Shown here piece after piece: positions 23,930 to 35,390 of a DNA stretch of 64,000 bases. The position numbers and the translations under genes are program-made. This DNA comes from Plectrocnemia conspersa (Eukaryota > Arthropoda > Insecta > Trichoptera > Polycentropodidae), in assembly GCA_009617715.1 (NCBI GenBank), contig VTFK01000373.1:1-64000 (forward strand), written 5' to 3'. Each line of letters starts with the position of its first letter. Positions within the stretch are counted from its first letter, which is position 1. The notes beneath the pieces are model-generated. The model did not search any database. It was given only the letters and a program-made list of their open reading frames with translations, and was not told the origin of the DNA.

Positions 23930-24250
23930 CTTACCTATGCAAAGCGTCATTACTGACCGTATTAAAGATTACGTATTTGAGACCCATATAAACTGCCATT
24001 GAAATAAACCGCTCTCGGCGCAACCAACGGCATTCGTCTGCCCTTTGAGGTGTGCTCGCTTCGAATAACCCTATTAATGTTTGCATATGCATATGTTGCA
24101 TCTGTACCCGCAATTACTACATATGCACGTGGTTTCAGCCGGTGTTTCCATTCAGTTGGGTATGCTTCTTGACAAATCGTTCAATTGAATTAAACAATAT
24201 AAACGGTCAATTGCGGGCTGTAATAGCAAGTGCTCGCTTGAAATAACAAT
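23930..24250. promoter_or_regulatory. GC-raised patch, candidate enhancer
   Basis: High-complexity sequence including GCTCTCGGCGCAACCAACGG and TGCATATGCATATG, which contains overlapping octamer/POU-like ATGCATAT words. Two short overlapping frames lack domains. Function inferred from composition and motifs. Confidence 0.35.
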
Positions 24251-24460
24251 AGCATTCAGTTTAAGTATTTATTTTTATATGATATAAAATTCAATATTTT
24301 GACATTTATAAAATTAGTGATATATTATTTTAAAATAATAGATTTAATATTAATCACACTATATATCATAGTTTATTGAATAGTATAGTGTAAAAATTAA
24401 ATTATACAATATCCAAAGATGTTGGTCAAGTACTTAACTATAATCGTCTTCTTAATTTAT

Positions 24461-24495
24461 CTTGAATCTTCTCCCTTGCAAGGAGGAGATTCAAG
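24461..24495. repeat. 14-bp inverted repeat with 7-nt loop
   Basis: CTTGAATCTTCTCC and GGAGGAGATTCAAG pair at 13 of 14 positions. Flanks do not extend the stem, so a pre-microRNA is unlikely. Confidence 0.75.
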
Positions 24496-24499
24496 AATT

Positions 24500-25485
24500 A
24501 TTCGCAAATTTTCTTTCATCCTCTGATGTAAGTTTCTTGAAATCTGCGGATTCTCTTTGCTCCGGCCATGTTCAATTATAAGATACATTTTATAACATTA
24601 ATGATCGGCGGCCAGGATTAAATTATTAGATATTCTATTTTCTTGCATTTCAATTTATTGTTTAACTACCCCATTTCGATCTTTAATGGCAGTTATGTGA
24701 AACATTTTATATATTCGCTAATCAATTTTGTTATCGTAAAAAAATATTTTTAATTATGTATATATAAATACTTGTCAATACTTGGAAAACTAAGCGTAAA
24801 AAGAACTAAGTTAAAAAATAGTGTTTTATGTTTTACTGTTTATATTTGTTAGAATCAATAACCAATGGTAATAGTTGATTTGTAATACTGGAAAGATTTC
24901 ATATAAAAAAAGTTTTTTTTTTAAAATTCTATCGTATCTGAGAGATCAGAATTCAATTTTCATGGAATTCATTAATCTCAAGGATAAATGAAACAAGCAA
25001 ACTAAGTCTAGCGTATGTATATTGCTATATATTGATTGTAAGTTGTAATAATATATTATATTTATTAAAATTGCTGTCTATATTTTAAAGACGAATTTCA
25101 TTATGTTGTCTTATTATTTACTCGTAGGTGTTTACTTATTTGTATCAAATCAGGTTAGTGCCTGTCATATATAGGTTTTAATAAAAAACGAAATTAATGC
25201 TTATTCCAAGATTAACAGCTTTATAATAATATATGAAATGATAGGTGTTTTCAACAGTTTTGCATCCCTTATTAAAAAATAATAATTATTAAAAAATAGT
25301 TTTGATTATTAACGTAGCTCACTTATTATTTAACACTGATAAAAGCAAGTTTACACTTCTTTATTATTTCAATTTTTTCATTTGAAGGGCTTAAAAAAAA
25401 AATTATGTATAAAAGGCACTTAAATTGTTCTAGTAAAATATATTATTTTGCCAGTTTGATTAAGTTTATTGTTTTTACCAAAACA
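24500..25485. other. AT-rich interval without a gene
   Basis: A minus-strand run at about 24,500-24,570 reads PEQRESADFKKLTSED before a stop; it is too short to assign. The remainder is low-complexity. Confidence 0.45.
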
Positions 25486-25489
25486 GTCA

Positions 25490-26170
25490 TAAAATCTCTT
25501 ACAAGTAGACGTCGTATATACAGATTTTGATAATGTTTGTCATAGGTTATTAGTAAAAATTTGTTTGACCTCAGTTGCTCGGATGATTTAACCGAGTTAT
25601 TCCCAAGTCATTTAAGGGATCGTAGACATTTTGCAACCAATGGTGGAAATATATCAACCCCATGGGGGTGCCTCAGAGATTCAACTTAGGTCCTATGTTC
25701 TTCACATTAAATACTTATGACATAAATACGGCAGTTTATGAAGATGATTTAAAATTGTTTATATGTATTCGATCTGTTTCGGACTCTTAGCAGAGTTATT
25801 TAGTTTTTTATGAAGGTGGACTTTTGGCAACCATCTGCTCTTTATTGACTCAAAGTGTCAGTTTTATGATCCCGTTCGCCATCAGATTATTTCTACGATC
25901 TCAATAATGACATTTTGGCTTGAGAAACTTTCACTAAAGATCTAGGAATCACTTTTAAGAGTAAACGAGTTCTGAGATTAATCTTTGTTATAAGGAACGC
26001 TTTTCACTGTGACGATCCGTCAGTTATTTTTGTTTTCTATGACATTTTACCTAGCAGAAATATTAAATTAAGATCTATAATTAGAATTACAAAATAAATA
26101 ACACTCATTTTTGGTCGAAAAAGTTTACAAAAGGTTCATTAGATATCTTTATATTTGATAAAGATATTTG
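25490..26170 (+). mobile_element. Jockey-like RT fragment, group A
   Basis: VDVVYTDFDNVCHRLLVKI gives RT block A with a short deletion in 'DFxKAFDxV'. Near 25,660 GVPQRFNLGP matches 'GVPQGSxLGP', and YEDDLKLF at about 25,738 stands for the catalytic Y/FADDL box with A changed to E. Then WTFGN, SKCQFYDP and TFWLEKLSLK parallel the 54.2-kb copy. Stops and frameshifts throughout. It is the most complete group A palm domain here. Confidence 0.85.
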
Positions 26171-27105
26171 GTAATCATCGATTTTACATAAAACAACGTT
26201 TCTACTTTTGAGATTTTTTTTATTTCTTTTGACGTAAGTCAATAATTCATTTCAAACATAGTTGCTCAACACTTAAGGGCTTTAATGATACATTTTAAAT
26301 TTTGTAAAGGCAACATATAGATTAATAATCCCTTTATGAAAGAAACGCATGTGAACTTAATACTTGGGAAAAACAAAACCTAATTGATTTGGCTTCTGAT
26401 GCCATTCTGGTGTCATGACATAAAATTAAAATAATGTTAGTTTTACATATCACTAAAACTAGATACAAAGCACAAGAAATATTGTCTACATATTTATTTG
26501 CAAGACTCTTTTAGCCATTCATTCATAAAGTCAGACAGAGAAACCGAACATATGTGAATACAGCGCTTCGTCAAAGACGCAGGAGCAAATTGCATTAATT
26601 AATATAATCCATTGCTTTCTTAAAATTTTAGAATTTCTAATAATCAAATAAATTTACTGTTTAACTTCAGATTTTTAAAATTACCACTAGAATTTAAAAA
26701 AAAATTTTGTATATGTTTGTGTTGTTTGTTTTAATGTTTTTTATTATTGTTTTAGAACGTAAAAAATCATATTAATACTTTTTTTATTTTTGGGCAGGTG
26801 TAAGATGGTTGAGAAACATTGCTCTAAGTTCTAAAAAATAGAAAGTTTCTTAGTACCGTAAAGCGGCAAAAACAATAATATTTAGAACACATAATCCGTG
26901 GTCTTCTACAAGTAGTAATGGATGTTGGTAATATTTTTAAATGACTTTTTCTTGTGTATATGAATAAATATTTAAATATGAATGTATGCTTAGATTTGTG
27001 TTTAAATATGATGTATAGAATATTGTGTCGCACTGTGAAAACCTGTCAAAATGTTACGGTTAGATTTAAAAAAAATAAACGGATTTTCGCAGATGTACTA
27101 TTTAA
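26171..27105. other. AT-rich interval upstream of a CpG-rich block
   Basis: No recognisable gene. The frames at 26,824-27,033 and 26,954-27,367 are compositional or run through the following CpG-rich block. Confidence 0.45.
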
Positions 27106-27109
27106 AGGT

Positions 27110-27506
27110 AATGCCGGACATTTTGTTTTAGGATTCTCCAGGATTTGCGATAGCAGCCAGCGTGCGGCGAGGGGATGCCGTACGAGAGCAACAGGGTGGT
27201 TCTCGGCAGGGATGCTGCGCGCGCATTTCGTCATTTCATCTCGAGCCAGTGTGCAACGGCGGTCGCGCGCGAGCGGACGACGCGCAGTCGAAGCGCTAAC
27301 GCGAGAGTCGCGTTCGCGAAACGACACACAACTCGACGTGAAACTTTTGAAAACATATGAACAGTGAGACTTACGAGTGAGTGGTTGGTGGTTGTTGGTG
27401 ATTTTAGACGTGTGATTATTAATAATAAATAAACAGTGATTTTTGTTGTTGTTAACTTGTTTTCAATTTTAAGAATTCTGCGGAAATCAGTGGGGATTGT
27501 CTTAAG
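27110..27506 (+). promoter_or_regulatory. CpG-rich promoter and non-coding first exon, candidate
   Basis: This is the most CpG-dense stretch of the window (GCGCGCGCATTTCGTC, GGTCGCGCGCGAGCGGACGA, CGAGAGTCGCGTTCGCG). It grades at about 27,340 into purine/TG-rich sequence typical of a 5' UTR (GTGGTTGGTGGTTGTTGGTG). A good donor, CTTAAG-GTAAATAA, lies at 27,507, with an earlier alternative GTGAGT near 27,378. CCAGTG near 27,246 with GGACGA about 28 nt later resembles an initiator/DPE pair, but weakly. Overlapping frames of 137, 93 and 61 codons run both ways and none has a domain, so I read the block as non-coding. The next exon was not found downstream in the window. Confidence 0.45.
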
Positions 27507-29220
27507 GTAAATAAATGATTATATTATAGAAATAAAAATATTTGGAATATAATTCGTGTTTTTTAATCAATGAGTAAATGTAAATACTATAAATAATATT
27601 TTACGACGTGGTTCTATTTAATAAAAAAATAAAAGAAAATACGCATCGCATGGTATTAAATGTAAAATGGAACTCCATAAATTTAAGGTCAAATATTTGT
27701 AGTTTACTTTTATTTATTAAAATTATTTATTTCTTAGAAATATATGTATTTAATTATTTTTATTTACTACTCTTTTTATAAGCAAAGAGAAAACAAAGTG
27801 GCAGATTTATTGTTAAACATTTTGCGGTGTTGCTTTCAGTGACATTAAAATTTATTTTAAATTAAGTCCCTATTGATTATATTTTAGACTGATATTTAAA
27901 TATATAAAATAAGCCTAATATTTTTAAGTATTTATTTATTAATAAACATTATAATATATCGTTATTTATTTTTCAGCATCTTAACAAATATAAATCCGGG
28001 TTTTAGTTAAAACTTTAGACACTTGACTTTATTTATAATTATTTGTAAAATATATGTAAGTATCTTTTACTAATAAATATCTGTTTATAATTGGTATATA
28101 AAAAAAGTTTTATTAAAATTTTCACTTGCAAAATTTTTTTGTGAAAATGGAAAATTTGTTTATTTTTTTTTTTGGAGATGTGAGATTTTTAAAACATGTA
28201 CATATATAATAATGATGGGTGCGAAATGAAATTAAAAAATAATTTATTATTATTAATTTAATATTCACCCAAAACTGAGGTTAGCCAATTAACATTTTAA
28301 AATAACGATATATTATATAATATAAATGTATTACATGATAAATAAGTATATATGTAAATATATATTATCTGTTTAACAAACTAAAACCATCGATTAAAAA
28401 AACACATATTTAAATAAATGCAATTTAAGCTATTCTCAATTTAATATTTATATTTTTTTCTTACTAATAATATTTTTATTATAAACGTAATTTCCATTTA
28501 CTATAATACAACATCTATAAATCTCAAACGATAATTTGTCTATTCATATTCTTTAGCTAAATGTTTTAATATTATTTTTATACACCCTAAGTAATGTTTG
28601 AAAATATTATTTTTTTATGTAAAATATATTATTTCTTTATATCAATTCTGGCAATAAATGTCACTTTTATTGATTATAAACAAAAAAAATCTTTTGTAAA
28701 GATAGAAAAAAGAGGTAATAATAAATTGCCTTTATAGCACTAGAGAGGAGTCGAGGGATAATGCGATAATAAATGGTGGCATATTTCACATTATTACATC
28801 AGTGATATTTATTATTTTTCTGAGAAAATAATTCTCACATAGTGAATTTAAGCAGATTGTCAAATAATAATTATCAAATTACAATTTTTATTAATTTCCT
28901 AATTTGTTCAAAGATATGTTAAATTTTTATTTAACTATTAAAATTATAATCTGTATTTTTGATTATGCCAGATTATTGCATATACATATGTAAATAATAA
29001 TACATATATTTTTTCTCCAAAGAGTTTAACTTTGTATTGCAGTTTAATTTTTTATTAATATTTTTATATTAATCTAATAGCTTTATATTGTCAATTTAAT
29101 ATTTGTGAATAAAATCTTAGTATATAGTTTTAATAAAATCATAATAATTTTGTAATTTCTAACTAAATAATATCATAGTATTAACGTATGTTAACATACA
29201 AAAATATAAATAATGATTTT
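27507..29220. other. AT-rich interval, possibly intronic
   Basis: Very AT-rich with no frame or transposon motif. If the upstream donor is used, this is the start of a long first intron. Confidence 0.4.
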
Positions 29221-29420
29221 TAAGCTAGCTTAATGAAGCGTATAATGTCATGTGTGATCGTCATGGAAATTTCGTTTACGAATATATTTTAACAGGTTTT
29301 TTCCACGTTAACTCGTCCGATGAATATTCATTCGGTAACAAACTACCGCGTTACATTCGTAATTCGATGTTACCAAAATGAAAGTAGTAGCAGAACGTCT
29401 TCTACTGCTGAGAACGATTA
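29220..29420. promoter_or_regulatory. GC-raised patch, candidate enhancer
   Basis: Contains AACTCGTCCGATGAATATTC, CGTTACATTCGTAATTCG and CAGAACGTCTTCTACTGC. Several TAAT/ATTA cores are present. No reading frame. Confidence 0.3.
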
Positions 29421-29779
29421 GTTAGGGAATATTTGCATAATTAATAGCACATTCCTAAACACCATAAAAAAAATATTTTTTCACAACGCAATATATTTGC
29501 ATTTATGACGTTTTAGGTATCGATCTGTATATACATGAATAAAACAGGTAAGGTATGTTTATCTAATAAAGTCATTTGAATGTAACATATTAACCTAATT
29601 TAATGAATTTAAAAATTAAAAATAAGTTGTATTAAAATGAAAATAATAATAATTACGATTATTCAATCTAAAATATTTCAATATACTTTTTTATTTGATG
29701 TGGTTTAATACGTTTAATTTCAATGTGTACGACTGGTTTTTATTATATGGAAATTGCATAAATTATCGATAGTTTAATG

Positions 29780-30010
29780 TATCTATAATAATCACCTCAA
29801 TCCGAAAACCAGTTTGTTCGGCGTTTTGACAAGGACTATTTGACTTTGTCAGTTATGTCATCCCATATTTGTGTTAAGCATCGTTGTGTGCTTTGATTAA
29901 CATATCATTGAAAGCCCTAATTGTTGTACGCTAATTCAATTATATTATGCACAGCATCATAATTAATATTTCGTAGCGTATATTACAAGACACAATCAAA
30001 GACACACACA
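29780..30010. promoter_or_regulatory. Homeodomain-site-rich patch, candidate enhancer
   Basis: CCCTAATTGTTGTACG, GCTAATTCAATTATATTATG and CATAATTAATATTTCG place several TAATTN cores within about 50 bp (29,925-29,975), after GACTTTGTCAGTTATGTCAT. No reading frame. Confidence 0.3.
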
Positions 30011-30260
30011 ATTATTATGTGACGACGTGTTGTACAAACATTAAACATATTTTTGCCATTAGGATAAAATTATTTTTACAGATAATTCATCGTTCAATAC
30101 GTAACTTTTAAAAGGAACTATTTTTTTAATTTTTGTGAGTAAATAGTTTTTATTTCATAAATAAAAATAATCATATTGGTAAGTAAAAATATGTGTTATA
30201 TTCGAATATGAGTTCTTTTGTGAAACCAATGCAACGTAGACAACTTGATATATCAAAGAT

Positions 30261-30650
30261 GTGAGTAATGAAAAATTTTTTAAGTTCCGTTCTTGCGATT
30301 ATAAACTTGAAAATGAGTTACGTGAACAAATTAATATCAAGGTTAATAATGATGAGCTGAAGCAGATACATTTTAAATTAGCAGCTAGGTTTGACTTTAC
30401 TAATCCAACATTATTGAACCACTTAAATCGTCCAAAAGCTTGTCCTTTTCTGCTGCCACTGTATGAAAGTATATCATTTCTTAAAATTAGAGATGTCTGT
30501 CTCCAAAATTGCAAAAAGAGTGCGGTCCGTCTTACCTTGATGGTCAACGAAAATGGCATCGAAAACTCCAAAATAACAGTCCAGAGGAGATGGGCCGAGG
30601 AGAACTTCATGAGTCACCATCCAGCTGAAAATAAGAGTGCATTCTTGTAA
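30261..30650 (+). CDS. Unrecognised ORF, possible pseudogene or exon
   Basis: An open frame of about 128 codons with mixed, non-repetitive composition (KLENELREQINIKVNNDEL, RFDFTNPTLLNHLNRP). In the last third a second frame reads more naturally (ECGPSYLDGQRKWHRKL, then SPEEMGRGELHESPSS), suggesting a frameshift. Just upstream a separate ATG opens MSSFVKPMQRRQLDISKM and runs into a GTGAGTAA donor-like site at about 30,260, so the ATG here may be intronic. I recognise no domain, membrane segment or transposon motif. It could be a decayed gene, an exon pair, or chance. Confidence 0.2.
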   Translation: MSNEKFFKFRSCDYKLENELREQINIKVNNDELKQIHFKLAARFDFTNPTLLNHLNRPKACPFLLPLYESISFLKIRDVCLQNCKKSAVRLTLMVNENGIENSKITVQRRWAEENFMSHHPAENKSAFL

Positions 30651-30659
30651 AAATATTAA

Positions 30660-32320
30660 TAAAAATCTTATTGTACTAAATATATTCAGTCACTTTTTTG
30701 ACGAACCACATACGCAGGAGGTAAAAACGCTCAATATCAATAATAAAAATATTTGCTTTCTCATCACGTTTCGATTAACGCATTGCATGCGTATATAATA
30801 TATAACATTTTTTGCAATCCCTTTCAGATTGGTCCGTACATTTGTACGGAAGGGCAATAAAACACACATGCCGCAATTCATATAGTCATCTATCACGTAA
30901 ACATAACGTAAATACGAACGAGACATACGTAGGTATGAGGTTTATATATTTTTTATGTTGGGCGAATGTTAGGCATACGAAGAAAAAGCAGTAGAGTTAC
31001 TCATAGAAAAATAAATAAATCCTATAAGACGTTAATACTGTTGCATTTCCTGCCATCTTCCTGACCCCACCTGTATATATTTCCCTAGACGACGACTTTA
31101 TATATTTACATGTATACTTTTTTATATATGTATATGTAGAACTTTTCACCGCTTCACAAACTTTTTTAAGGCTTTTATGTTACACATAATTAGGTAGTAA
31201 TTGATTTAATATAAATAATCCCTTGAATTTTTAATTATAATTATTAACAAATCTTTGCTATTTGAATTACCCTGAAATTATACCAATGCAAGATCGCAGA
31301 TTAGAGTTTGGCAAGAGATGAAATATACATACATACGCAAAAAGTGCTTACAATGCCGGTTCAGATGTTGACGGTAACTTTCTTCGAAAATAATTAAAAG
31401 TTTTCAAAATTTTTCGAAAAAGCGAATTCGTATTTTATTACCAAGCAAAAACGTCTTCCGGTATATTATATATTATAAAGCATGGTGCCCGTTAAAAAAT
31501 CAACGTTGAATATTTTAATTATTAAAATACTGATAACTCTCTTCATATTCAAGAAAAAAAACAGTTTAATACAAATAATATTAAATACCTTATTTAAAAA
31601 TAGAACCTCTGCTGAAACTAAAATTTAAAAAATACATTACTCTGAATAAAGAGTAAAAAAACGCCTAACTAAATATTATGTAACGTCGTTTTAACATAGT
31701 CTTTTTCTGGCCGTAATACCTGAGTGTGTATTTTGTTATATCTGTGATAGTGCACACCTTTGACTCCACATAAAGATATTTAAAAAAAAAAATTGCCCCC
31801 CAAAATTTACAATGCAGAATTTTTACAATGTCAAATTGCATGTTATATGAATTTAAAAAAATATACGGTCAATAAAGCGGTAGGTGATTTATTAAATATC
31901 CATAGGTGTCATAGAAAAAAAAATTAAAACTTCTGATAGCACAAATAAAATAGCTATTGCTAAACATCAAAAAAATTTAAAAAGTCGAACATCTAAAAAA
32001 ATGTTTATTATAAACTATTTTTTCCAACTTAAAAAAAAAAATTTTGCAAAGAACATTTAAAATAATGCATAAAGTTGAACATATAAGAGGTAATTAGCAA
32101 AAACCACAAAAAACTGAACAAGTAACAACTTACAAACTGGAAAATAATAATCAGCGACATTACAATTTTAAAGCTCTTGAAAATTACTTTATTTCAAACA
32201 GTCTTTAAAATTATTTCACCAATTACTTTTTCAGCATAATAAATTCCCTTGCTTTATTTTTATACGCGTGAAAGCAATTTAACGTTTTAGTTATTCGTAA
32301 ACCGGTTATGGACCTTATGC
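30660..32320. other. AT-rich interval without a gene
   Basis: Short frames at 30,690-30,994 lie on both strands over the same sequence and lack domains. A run of short A-tracts fills 31,480-32,150. Nothing else is recognisable. Confidence 0.5.
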
Positions 32321-32324
32321 TTTA

Positions 32325-33110
32325 TTCTAATTATTGACCTATAAGTCTAATCCCCATCGCAAGTAAAACTTATAAAAAAAAATATATAAAATAAACTACT
32401 CGAACAAGTTAATAATTATAAAGTTTTGCTCGTTATACAATTTCAATTTAGATGCTCTTATTATACACTAAATTGTTAAACATATCTTTAAAGACAAAAG
32501 GAGGGCCACAGGATCAGTGGTCTTAAATATTGCTAAAGCATTGGATCGTGTAACTTTGGTTAAATTATTAAAAATCATTATTAAATCTTAAAATCGTTAG
32601 AATTAAAATCCAAAAAACATATTACAAATACCAGACGTTTATCCGTTAGTGAAATTATAAGATCTTCACTATTTACAATATCGACTTTTAATATATAAAC
32701 ACGTTTATTACAAGATTAAAAATACAGGAAAATATACACAATAAAATTTAGTACAAGCTGCTTGTCTATAAAAATTTTCTAGTTCATAAAAGTAAATTAA
32801 AAATATAAAATAAGACTATAGCAACTATAGACCATTACCAAATCTCATGATATTAAATTTTAAAATAAAAACCACCAAACACAAAATTATATTTATACAT
32901 CTAAAGTTTATTTATTTTATCATATGATTGAATTTGCTAAACATATCACAGAACTCATTCATGCCATTGTGGTCCTTTTACGAATACTCAACAAAAAAGC
33001 GCTTCAACGAGAAAAAATTAATTATTCCATACAAAATATTAATTAGACCAGTAAAAACTACGGTTGGTTGGAATATATGTATTTTATATTCGCACTCCAT
33101 TTAATGCAGT
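32325..33110 (+). mobile_element. Jockey-like RT fragment, probably group B
   Basis: YRPISL-like 'YKSNPHRK' in one frame resolves to PISLIPIASKTYKK at about 32,340, matching 'YRPISLLPxxSKxxEK'. TGSVVLNIAKALDRVTLVKLL at 32,515-32,570 is RT block A (L-D-x-x-K-A-[FL]-D). HITELIHAI and QNIN*TSKN near 32,945-33,050 correspond to the post-palm block 'FxxHI...LYKxLIRP'. The YADD region is missing. Confidence 0.7.
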
Positions 33111-33329
33111 TTAAGGGTTGACTGCGTGTTCCAAAAAATATTTTTGTAATATATTTTTAATTATTAAAATAATTACTTAGCTTTTGTATTTTTTTCGTAA
33201 TTAATTGCAATTAGTTTAAGACCGGGAGAAATAGTTATAATGGCTGTGTCAACGTACATTGATAAATAAATATATTTTTTAATAGGAATGAGTTTATTAA
33301 TATAAGTGAGAACTTTATATATAAAAAAG

Positions 33330-33600
33330 GTTATTCTTTCCTTCAAAATTATGTCGAGCTCTTTTTCTATGTCAAGTATTTATAATGCTGTACTTTTTTC
33401 ACTGTGTAATGAGTTGAAATATGTCGTTGAGTCGTTGAACGCATTTCACTAAAAATAAATTGTTGGTTTATAATTTTACTGGCAAGAGATTTTTTATTAA
33501 GTAAAGATAATAAGCTAATGGGTTTATACTTGATTGGAATACTATCTTCTTTCCAAAATTTTTATTTGAATAAATTTGGCCTGTCTTACAGATAATTATA
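33330..33600 (-). mobile_element. Non-LTR RT N-terminal fragment
   Basis: The minus strand reads FWKEDSIPIKYKPISLLSLL, the 'FPxxWKxAxIxPI...YRPISLLS' start of Jockey-type RT, with the proline-lysine linker shortened. MRSTTQRHISTHYTVKK follows in place of 'GFRPKHSTxQQ'. It faces the plus-strand RT piece just upstream. Confidence 0.7.
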
Positions 33601-34019
33601 AACATGCATAAAGCATCTTAAAAAAAAGAACATAAACTATCAAATAATTATTCCCAAATTAATTTCACACTTGATCTTACATATAAACACAATATCTTTA
33701 TTATACAAAAAAAAACAACAAAGATCCTTATACATCAATTGTATATTATATTATTCATTTAAAAACATGTATATTGCTTTAAATAGGGTTTTTTTTTTTA
33801 AAGTTTTATAAAAAATGTATTTTATTATGCGACGATCTTAGTCTACGAAACTTAAAAACCTATTCAATCAAACGAAACATATTAGAGTCAGTAATTTATT
33901 TAAAAATGTAAAATATACTTATAATCATGACAATCTAAACCTATACACCTAAAGAGCTAAAGTATTATTTAAAGCTTTAAACATCACATTCATTTAAAGT
34001 ACGTGTAAACCTCGTATAA

Positions 34020-34310
34020 TATTTAATGTCTGCATACGTGTTAATGCCATTACAGTTGCAAGTTTAGCAGCAATAAATTGTATGAATTACCAAAGTATAA
34101 AGCAATACGTAAACCGTGGAAGTGAATTAAATTAACTCGGCAACAAACTTTATAATGTTGTACGTAGTATGCGGCGCATATAATAGTAACGTCAAGAGCG
34201 ATATAAATGGCTTAATGCCAACCGAATGACCGAGTTGCAATATTGGTCGTAATAAGTAAAAACTCGGATGCAATTATGTACTACCATGGGCCATATATGA
34301 TATTCAAAAT
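34020..34310. promoter_or_regulatory. GC-raised patch, candidate enhancer
   Basis: Includes CGTAAACCGTGGAAGTG, CGTAGTATGCGGCGCATATA, GAATGACCGAGTTGC and CCATGGGCCATATATG. The direct pair CATATATGATATTC / GTCATATATGGCC sits at the right edge. No frame. Confidence 0.3.
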
Positions 34311-34658
34311 ATAATTTGTATGTCATATATGGCCATCTATCAAAAAGTTTAAAATTAACATATTAATTATAAATATAGTCTTTGAAAAGCATACAACGCC
34401 TTTTATCAGTGACTTTTTAATATTATTCAATTTTTATTTCTTATGTAGTTGTACGCTAACAATATGTTGCTAAAGGCTTGTTACATATTATTTTTATTTT
34501 CCATGTAGTTGAAAAATCATCTAAAATATGTACAAAAAAATAACAAAAAAGTTTGTAAGCTTATGAAGTACTTTTTAATTTGTTAATGTAAATTTTTCAA
34601 AAACAAAAAAACTATATTGGTGCTTATACGTATCTTTAGACAAGACGAAAAACTTTAC

Positions 34659-34802
34659 CTTTAACTCATGATGTTCGTGTGAGATCTTAATGTCTGAGCA
34701 AACTAATGGATTTGTATGGCTAATTGGTGTTAATTCTTCGGCGCTCTCACTCTGATAGAGTTTCATGCAAACAAAGTTTTCTAAAGTGGAAATTCGGACT
34801 GT
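34659..34802 (-). CDS. Candidate single internal exon (48 codons)
   Basis: The minus strand shows TTTAATCTAACTTCTTGCG then ATGCAG (acceptor), an open 144-bp stretch, then AAG-GTAAAG (donor). The open frame is phase 0 at both ends and reads TVRISTLENFVCMKLYQ, SESAEELTPISHTNPL, then VCSDIKISHEHHELK. Two cysteines and a His-rich end are visible, but no family is recognised. Its GC content exceeds both flanks. No partner exon was found nearby, so it may belong to a gene with long introns or be a decayed remnant. Confidence 0.3.
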
Positions 34803-35189
34803 CTGCATCGCAAGAAGTTAGATTAAAGGTGCCTCAAATCACTCGTGGAAACTTCTAAGTAGTTTGTGTAGAAGCTTTGTGCGATTGTGGCTTTAAAAGA
34901 TTCAATGTATTCAAAATTTCAATAAAAGCATCAAATCAAAACGTTACGTGAAAATAAATTATATGAATTAAAATTATAGTTATATTTCTTAATAATCTAT
35001 GTTTTTAAAAAATAAAAACTTTAAATATATCAGCATTTGAAAAAGTATTTATGTTAAAACGGGTAGTTTTTATAAAAAATATTGTAAATATTCTCTAAAT
35101 AGTTCAAAATATATGTAGATAAGACTAAACGATCTCCGCTTTAATTTTTATGTTGCGCTTTAATTTAATGCTTTTATTAAACTCATATT

Positions 35190-35390
35190 TAGGCGACGTC
35201 TTCAAATAATGGGGGAAACCGGCCACGGACGAAGGTTTGGAGAATGTGGCCTGCAGCTGTAAATAATTATAATACTATGAAGCACTCACTAAACACATTA
35301 CAAGCCATAAGCGTGAAATGCAGCATTTTGCTCTTAAAAAGCCCTGTCTACTTTATTTAACGGCTAAAAACCTGCAGTGGTGAGAAAATA
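35190..35390. promoter_or_regulatory. GC-raised patch, candidate enhancer
   Basis: Contains GGCGACGTCTTC, GAAACCGGCCACGGACG, GGCCTGCAGCTGTAAATAAT and GGCTAAAAACCTGCAGTGG. A CAGCTG E-box and two CTGCAG words are present. No reading frame. Confidence 0.3.

Noticed and set aside
24500..24570. PEQRESADFKKLTSED run, superficially like a cytochrome oxidase subunit 4 segment
   Set aside because: Too short, ends in a stop and no further matching sequence was found on either side.
26954..27367. 137-codon plus frame and 93-codon minus frame
   Set aside because: They overlap on opposite strands through a CpG-rich block, lack domains, and the arginine-rich products reflect base composition.
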